Assembly (NCBI GenBank): GCA_001986395.2
Contig: MQVO02000016.1
Location: forward strand, 248,001-312,000
Origin: Irpex lacteus
Taxonomy: Eukaryota > Basidiomycota > Agaricomycetes > Polyporales > Irpicaceae
Length of the DNA: 64,000 nucleotides
Reading direction: 5' to 3'
Under the pieces are notes generated by a model. It had not been told where the DNA came from. It did not search any database and saw nothing but the letters and a program-made list of their open reading frames with translations. The stretch's first letter is position 1; every line of letters begins with the position of its first letter. Below, one piece after another: positions 57,374 through 64,000 of the stretch. The translations under genes were made by a program, and so were the position numbers.

Positions 57374-59325
57374 ATGATTAGGACGGAATTCATCAGCTCG
57401 CCTAGTGAGGCACCCCGCCAGCTGGACCCCAAACCACTGGCAGACGTAGACTCAGACGACCTCTGGCTTGCAAAGTTCAAGAGCAAGGGGCCAACAAAGA
57501 AGAAAGGAAAGGGAAAGACGACTCTCAGCCCCAGCTTCATACCCTCCGCAGAGATCGTGCTGAACTCGGATGGCCGGACTGACTCGCCTCTCAGTCGCTT
57601 CCAGAGCTCTGTCACCCAGATGACTGGGTACTCACCGATTAACCCAACTTCGTCTCTTCATGAAGAGTTCCATGCCAGCCACCATGATCTCAGTGGACTC
57701 ATTACGGACAGCGACTACCCCAAGAATTCCCCTCTTGCTTATTCTCGCAAGACGCTAGCTCCTACGCCACTCTCTCGTGTCCCGTCCGAAGGGACGATCT
57801 CAGACTCTGCACGCTCAAATACCTCTATTTCATACGAAGCTATCCGTCCACAGCTGTTCCAGCAGGCTTTAATCGAGTCTATCAATGGCGCAAAGTTTGA
57901 CGACACTGAAATCTATATCTACTCTGCTCGTACTCGCCATGGAACTGTGCACAAGCCTAAATGTGTGCGAGCGCGACGTGCGTTTTTGAACGCTGCGTGC
58001 CCAAAGTTTGAACGTGGTATGTACGGCTTTCACGACTAAATATAATAATCAGGGCAGCTTGGGTGACAAGGCGTTGCTTTCAGAGATCGCCCCTTCCGTT
58101 CGAGTACCAAGTCCCATTGACTCGACTCGTACCGCGAGAAGGGTGACTTACGCCTACGATGCCGATAGCGATCTAGAGGAATGTGAGATTGAGCATCCTA
58201 TCACCAACGCCAACGTGCCGGCCACTGAGGCAACTTCATCGAAACAGGCTCCCAACGCCCTAGCGCGTGAGTCTACTCTTTCTTTCGTCGTGTCACTCTG
58301 CTCATCATTGACTGTAGCAACTGATACTTCCAAGACCTCTGTACTGAACCTGTCGGATAGTGACGTAACGTCACTCGACGGATTCGGATCAGAAACAGGC
58401 CTCAGCGAAATCCTCCAGGACACAACTATCGGAGGCCCAAGCAGCGAAGCTCGCGTATCCCCTAAGCCGTCACTAAGCGTGGAGACGACCGAGGCCGTTC
58501 TTACCTGGCGCAACGAACAAGACTCGGAACACAAGGACGCTACCCCAAGAGATGTATGTGTAACTTTCCTTGATTATACTAGGCAGTCTAGTTGAATTCG
58601 GCGTATGATGAAGGCTCCCGTCGATCTTCCTCGTAGGACATCGCTTATTGTAGAGGACGAGCCGTCCGTATCTCCAACAACGATGACAGGGAACGTGACC
58701 TTGTTTATCCAGGATAGTGCACACCGAACGTGAGTATGCATACTGTGCAAAACACCTGGTATATCTCTTTACTCTCATGGAATTATTTTTTGCGTGTTTA
58801 GATGGCAAGCACTTCTGCTATACCTATACAACGATCATATCCAGTTCTCTCCCTTGCGCTCGCAAGGGCAAACATCTCGGTCGCCGACTCTGTCTGCCCC
58901 TTCATGCTCACCGAAATCTATGTACAGACTTGCGTCGAAGGTGCGCGTTCTTCTATATGTCTCAGCACTTGCACTTACATGCATCGCGTATCAGCTCGGT
59001 CTTGAGGACTTGAAGCAGAAGGCTTTTAGTGCTATTGAGCAAGCTTTGACGAAGGATAACATCGTGAAGGAGTTATTCTCGGACTTCACTTGGAGGTGAG
59101 TAGCCTTGCTGTATCAGTATGTTCAATCGTTTAACGAATGTACTTAGGTATCCGGAGATACTTGCCATGGAGACTAACGCCTTCTACAAGTACTCTAATG
59201 AGACTGTCGTTCAGGCCGCCATGTCGCAAAGTTTCCAGGACATTGCTCATGGGCAACTACCACATTCATCTGTAGTCCTCAGCTCGCTGTTCAAGCGATT
59301 TGTGGTAGCTTCACATAGTTCCTGA
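57374..59325 (+). CDS. BTB/POZ-like protein (BTB paralogue 3)
   Basis: Best preserved of the three split-BTB paralogues, roughly 480 residues. Exon 1 gives a long, Ser/Pro-rich disordered N-terminus with a lysine patch (KSKGPTKKKGKGKTT), then the BTB start FQQALIESINGAKFDDTEIY, VRARRAFLNAACPKFERG. A short first intron (58021-58057, 37 nt) restores GILGDKALLSEI. An acidic, serine-rich spacer follows (about 58180-58580), with SDSDVTSLDGFGSETG-like content. The BTB resumes with LFIQDSAHRTWQALLLYLYN, SPLRSQ, the signature CSPKSMYRLASK, LGLEDLKQKAFSAIEQAL, and LFSDFTWR. The C-terminal helical part is RYPEILAMETNAFYKY to FVVASHSS. The intron around 58554-58612 is placed by frame and could be off. 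Partner and function unknown. Confidence 0.78.
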
Positions 59326-59585
59326 GATGCGCAACACGCTGCATCTTGTTTATATAGTTAGACAGTATATTATGTCTATGCGCTGGACGCCCTTGCTGTT
59401 TTAAAACATTCTAAAACATATCGAGTTCTCAGAGCTCGCATTCACGGAGAGTTCCCTTATAAGGCGATTCCGCTTAGTCATATGTTTTCAACCGCGTGAG
59501 TCACTGCTGTGACGGCCAAAGGGGGAGGTGGCCACAGCGACAAACGAATTTTCGAGACGATTATTGCCTCTTTCTACCTACACTC

Positions 59586-61486
59586 ATGGCCCCTCACGGC
59601 AGTACCAAAGAAGAGGGCTCCTCTGAGCCCGCCCCCATCTCGCCAGGAGGGACGTACACGATTCAGGTGAGCTCGCCACCGTCGATGTCGCGCAGTGCCA
59701 CGTGTCAGCTGCTTATGCCACTCACAGACCGTCTCCGTAGGCTGCAAACTATACATTCGTCGCCAGAACCCCGACGGCGAGACCGAGGAACGTCTCGCTG
59801 AGATACTCTCGATACGAGACAAGCCGACGAGCATCTACGCCTCCCGCTCGAAAATCAAACAGGAGGAGTCTCAAGCGCCCGAGGACCGCCTGGAGTTCTT
59901 CGTCCACTGGGACCAGTTCAACAAACGACTCGACGAATGGGTATCGGGCTCGAGGCTAGTGCTAACGAGAGATCTGGAATGGCCGAAGCCGAAGGCGTCG
60001 CCGTCGAAGAAACACACGCAGAAAGCACCGGGGAAGGCGCCTGGGAAGGTACCGAAAGCTCAGAGTAATGCCTTGCTGAAGAAGGCGGCAGCCAATGCTT
60101 CCAAGGCACTCAAACTCGAGCCTGGCACCCCGACGCCTGCACCCTCTGCGCCTGCTTCACCTGCGCCACAGTCCCCCACACCTACAACAGGCTCTTTGAA
60201 GCGAAAGCTACCGCCGGACGAGGAAGAGGAGGACGAAGATGCCGATGCAGAAGGAGAGGCTGATGCTGATGGGGAGATGGATATTGACGGAGAGGGAGAG
60301 GCGGATGCAGAAGGAGAGACGGACGAACACGTACTCGACCTCGATGCAGAGGTGCCGCCGCCACAACCACTGCCTGTCTCTACCTTCAGCAAGGAACAGG
60401 AGATCGAGAAGTTACGAACGTCGGGGTCCATGACCCAAAGCATATCGGAAATAGCGCGAGTCAAGAACCTAAATCGTCTGCAGATTGGCAAACACGAAGT
60501 CGACGCTTGGTACTTCAGCCCATACCCCCAAGAGTACGCGCACTGTCCTGTACTCTACATCTGCGAATTCTGTCTTTCATACTTCGCATCCCCTTTCATG
60601 CTCTCTCGCCATCGCAAACGATGTAATTTATTCCACCCGCCCGGCAACGAAATCTATCGCCACGATGATCTCTCCTTCTTCGAACTGGACGGCAAGAGGC
60701 AGTTGGCGTACTGTCGAAACCTAAGCATGTTGTCCAAATGCTTCCTTGATCAGTGCGTGTTCCGAGTTATTCGGTTGGGCGCAGCTCATCCTTGTATTCC
60801 AGCAAAACCTTGTACTACGATGTGACACCTTTCCTATACTATGTTATGGTACGTGATCTCGGACTGATGCAGCGCCACTCTCCCACTTACTCATCCGTCT
60901 ATCTATCTGCCAGTGTCAACGGGATTCGACAGGTTGCCACATAATAGGCTACTTCTCCAAGGAAAAGGAGTCTGCCGACAATTACAACGTTGCCTGTATC
61001 CTGACACTCCCTCAACATCAACGGCACGGCTATGGCAAACTCCTCATAGAGTTTTCGTACGAGCTCAGCAAGAAGGAAGGCAAGCTAGGAAGCCCGGAAA
61101 AACCGCTGTCCGACCTCGGCCTCCTAGGCTATCGCGCATACTGGGCCCAGACAATCATCGAGCTGCTGCTCACGACGACAGACGATATCAGTATCGATGA
61201 TATCGCGCAGAAGACGTCTATCACGCACGCAGATATCATGAACACGTACGTTATCCTCATCGTTTGTGATTTGTGGAGTCTGGGCTCACATGCTCTGTGT
61301 ACCATAAGGTGCACGACACTGCAGCTGTTCAAACATTACAAAGGACAGCATGTTATCTGTATACCGGAAGCCCTCCAGGAACGCCACAAGAAGTCGATGG
61401 AGAAACGAAGACGCAAAATCCACCCTGAATGCTTGATCTGGAAGCCACCGGTGTTCACCCGCGATCAGCTCAGGTTTGGCTGGTAG
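59586..61486 (+). CDS. ESA1: MYST histone acetyltransferase, NuA4 catalytic subunit
   Basis: Tip60/Esa1-type lysine acetyltransferase that acetylates histone H4 and H2A in the nucleus within NuA4. Five or six exons, about 510 residues. Exon 2 encodes the chromo-barrel domain (KLYIRRQNPDGETEERLAEI, FFVHWDQFNKRLDEWV). A long lysine/proline then Asp/Glu-rich linker (about 60000-60350) precedes the MYST domain: IGKHEVDAWYFSPYPQEY, the zinc finger CEFCLSYFASPFMLSRHRKR, DHKTLYYDVTPFLYYVM, the catalytic-site Cys in NVACILTLPQHQRHGYGKLL, the acetyl-CoA loop QRHGYGK, and the catalytic Glu in SPEKPLSDLGLLGYRAYW. The C-terminus is IWKPPVFTRDQLRFGW, stop at 61484-61486. No missing residues. The acidic linker is longer than in yeast Esa1 (445 residues). 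Confidence 0.95.
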
Positions 61487-61665
61487 CGGCCCCGACGCTG
61501 TTCTGTGTTTATTTATTTATTCGTCGTCTTTGGACTCGCTTTCCTGTCTGTGTAACATGTATCAGTATTGTAACATATGCCAGTCCTTTGACGCCGCCTC
61601 AGACTACAGCCTCACGGAGTGACACATCGCATAAGCAAAATCCAAGTAATAGAACAGAATAACCA

Positions 61666-62452
61666 TCATCTATCTCTGTCATCTCTCTCGTTCCGAACAC
61701 GCCTCCTCATCTGTACCCCCGAAGCCTCTTCTGAAGATCTGTCTCCGCTGTTCTCGCTATCATCCGAACTCTCCCTCCCAGTTTTTCCAGACAGTTCCGT
61801 CAGCGGACGCAGAGTGAACCGCGACCCGTTCAAACTTGTTCGTGATATCGTCGGCGAAGGTGGTTGTGATGGTGCAGGCGAGAATGCATCAATGCCGGCC
61901 AACTGCAAGTTGCCTTCCGAGACGACACTGTTTTCTAGATAGGATGTTGCATCGTCTTCTCCGAAGACGTTTGAGGCGGACATGGGCGGTGTTGGGTCTA
62001 CGACATGTATCGACGGAACGTCGGTTTCACCATCTGTGGGTGAAGTCCCGTTGATACTGCCGTTGCTTCCGTCTCTGGGTTTGTGCTGCACCTCCAGTGG
62101 CATCTCTCCTGTGGACGCCTTGGTAGATTCAACCACGCCGAGCGTCCGCGCTATCACGTAGGACGCAACATCCTACAAGCACCAACAACAGATCGCAGCA
62201 GCGAACAAAGATATCAGTTAACAATTTAAGGCATAGTAGGAATGAACACAAAGTTCGAGATGGTAGTTGACATACAAGGAGTGTCAGGATAACGAATGGT
62301 GCCAACACGAGGAACGCCAGTATCCATGACGTGGACGCGATGCGGTAGACCCATGTCCCCGGCTTATAATTCCAGAGGTATTCCACGTACAGATCCCAGA
62401 GGTACAACGGCGTTGAAAGGACAAAGGATATTGGGGAGGAGGAGGAGGACAT
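61666..62452 (-). CDS. Small membrane protein of unknown function
   Basis: Two exons. Exon 1 (from ATG 62452) encodes a serine-rich start, an aromatic amphipathic part (YLWDLYVEYLWNYKPGTWVY) and one strong membrane helix (STSWILAFLVLAPFVILTLL). The GT-AG intron (about 62173-62274) joins it to DVASYVIARTLGVVESTKAS. The remaining 150 residues are Ser/Pro/Glu-rich and disordered, ending with a basic tail RRRVRNERDDRDR. Total length about 215 residues. It is convergent with ESA1, with 180 bp between stops. I do not recognise the family; the tail is likely cytosolic. Confidence 0.65.
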
Positions 62453-62837
62453 GGTAGAGGTTCAGAATAAACACATGTCATTTACAGCTGTGACCTCAGA
62501 CCTCTGTTCATCGTCCAGACGCCGCCCTGATCGATGCGAATGCGATCATCGGCCAGGGACGTAGCACTCATGGACTCATGCGGATATTCAAGTTGTGCAA
62601 GCGGTAATTGTTGCGACGATTCTACTATGTACAAGTACAAACACGCGTATGGCGATAGTAATGCGGTCCCTAAGCAGTTAAAAAGAGTCGAATCTAAGCA
62701 TACCCACAGTGAAGACGGAAGACGAAAGAATGAGATGAGCAGTGACATACAACGTCCAGAGAACGAAACCCAACTGATCAAGCAAGCAAGAATGTACAAA
62801 GCAAATAGACGAGCGAGAAGAAAACAATAGAACGAGC
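62453..62837. other. Intergenic region upstream of the membrane protein
   Basis: About 385 bp containing the promoter of the small membrane protein and the 3' flank of the CSL gene. An open minus-strand frame (62482-62841) is hydrophobic in part but overlaps the CSL stop and has no splice or start support. Confidence 0.45.
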
Positions 62838-64000
62838 TCACGGATACATGGTATTAGAGGGGAAGACGACACCGTCATGTCGCACAAGGATGATTGGCCT
62901 GCGCTTCATGTTATTCGTCTCTGGCGGCAAGCACCCAACGACCTCCGTGCATCGCACCTCCACGTAAGGCGACGGGTCAGAACCGAAGAACACCGTAACA
63001 GGATCAGCCTTCGAGAAGTTCTCGCCGTAGACGGTGAGCATCTTCGAGGCGTGAGGATTGGGTTTAGCCAGTACCGCGCGCGAAGCAGGGCAATTCGACT
63101 TTGGAGCCTCAGAGGCGCGGTCGGGAGGAAGATACTTTACGACGCCAGGGAACGGCGTGACAGGCTTCGAGGGTATCGGGAATGACCCCGTTTGGGGCGC
63201 GTTCTGGTTGTCGAAGAGAACCGGGGGCACATAGAAGTTGTACCTCACCTGGTCTGATAGACACGTAAATATCAGCAACTTAACTCGACCGCGTGCATTT
63301 CATTTGAGCTACTTACCAGTCCCGACGATGGTCCAGACACTCGTTTCACCGATGTCTACTTGCCACAACGCGCCAGACGAGGCAGACGAGTCGCCGTTCG
63401 AGCTACGCCTGCTCGATCCGGTAGAGCCGGTAGACGAACCAGCAGAGGTCGGTCTCCTGCGGCCTTTGTGAGAAGCAGGCTTGCTGAGGCCACCGCCGCT
63501 AGACGAGCCACGCTTGCCCTTCTTGACCTTACCGCCGTCGTTCGATGGGAACTCAGATGGGTCAGGTGAAGTTGGGACACTGCTCGCGCTTCCTCCGCCA
63601 AAGTAGTCGGCACTTCCGTTGCTCGAGGTAGGCGTCGAGACAGTTGGCGAAGCGGGCGTCATCAAAGGCGATTCGGCCTCAGCTGTGCCCGTCATGCTGC
63701 TATTCCACTGACGGCCCTCGACCGGGCGATAGGTGTTCACCTTCTCGCCCATGCACGACAAGAACGCACCGCTAACACCGGGTGTACCGGGTTCGGGCGC
63801 AGCCTTGTTCGGATCGTAGACCTCGAACGCGATCTTGTGCAGCTGTGACACGGGGTCACCGCATACCTCACCAGAGGCACAATAATGGTCAATAATGCCC
63901 TTGGCGCCCTCCTGCGGCCCACCACCGACGACAGTCGTCGCGTGATCAACCTTGCGGATGATGAGCACCGGGCTGACCACACCGGAGGTCAAGCATTGCA
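62838..64000 (-). CDS. CSL-family (Su(H)/LAG-1/RBP-J) transcription factor, C-terminal part
   Basis: Partial: the 5' part lies beyond 64000. The visible sequence begins in the beta-trefoil domain with TSGVVSPVLIIRKVDHATTV, continues DPVSQLHKIAFEVYD and FLSCMGEKVNTYRP, and after a low-complexity insert of about 100 residues resumes with WQVDIGETSVWTIVGT. The exon break near 63260-63315 joins to DQVRYNFYVPPVLF. The Rel-like C-terminal domain follows: VVKYLPPDRASEAPKSN, then the IPT/TIG strand MLTVYGENFSKADPVTVFFG and RRPIILVRHDGVVFPSN, stop at 62838-62840. In S. pombe the CSL proteins Cbf11/Cbf12 bind CGTGGGAA-like sites in the nucleus; this family role is carried over, not shown. The DNA-contacting N-terminal part is outside the window, so activity cannot be judged. 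Confidence 0.9.

Noticed and set aside
1..64000. tRNA or rRNA genes
   Set aside because: I checked GTTCGA-type T-loop candidates (for example near 18889, 26304, 27548 and 35837); none has the paired arms of a tRNA. No rRNA sequence recognised.
1..64000. CRISPR arrays, prophage or bacterial operons
   Set aside because: The sequence is eukaryotic with spliced genes; no regularly spaced repeats.

Overview
The window is nuclear DNA of a filamentous basidiomycete, most likely an Agaricomycete. The evidence is genes split by many 45-70 nt GT-AG introns, basidiomycete-type P450s, BTB, F-box and zinc-finger paralogue families, and short MITE-like elements. Species cannot be told from the sequence. 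Gene structures below were built by hand from reading frames, splice consensus and paralogue comparison; internal exon edges are approximate.

Layout. 0-8 kb: a near-perfect foldback element (77-619), a stretch with a possible hydrophobin relic, and two tandem microsomal P450 genes (2094-4317 and 5626-7834). 8-16 kb: a BTB-like gene with an RGG tail, the Mediator subunit MED1 on the minus strand, a second BTB paralogue and a large acidic single-exon gene. 16-24.8 kb: a small single-pass membrane protein gene, about 5 kb with no convincing gene, and a different BTB-type gene (22528-23784). 24.8-30.4 kb: two tandem F-box/cysteine-rich genes. 30.8-42.3 kb: three members of one zinc-finger family (I and J minus, K plus) with a small mitochondrial-like membrane protein, a modular secreted protein and two more MITEs between them. 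42.8-51.2 kb: three tandem minus-strand genes for CYP505-like P450 heme domains without the fused reductase usual for that family. 51.7-57.3 kb: a type II membrane glycosyltransferase resembling O-fucosyltransferases, a short-chain dehydrogenase and a decayed copy of it. 57.4-64 kb: a third BTB paralogue, the histone acetyltransferase ESA1, a small membrane protein and the 3' part of a CSL (Su(H)/LAG-1) transcription factor.

How they fit together. Conserved chromatin/transcription genes (MED1, ESA1, CSL) sit among lineage-specific expansions (five P450s in two tandem sets; BTB, F-box and zinc-finger paralogues), which are most of the accessory content. P450s plus the dehydrogenase and a glycosyltransferase could act on small molecules or lipids, but there is no synthase or transporter, so I do not call a biosynthetic cluster. 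The most unusual items are the heme-only CYP505-like array, the double-finger family with one finger lost in one member, the BTB fold split by acidic inserts, and three MITEs whose termini and target duplications can be read to the base.
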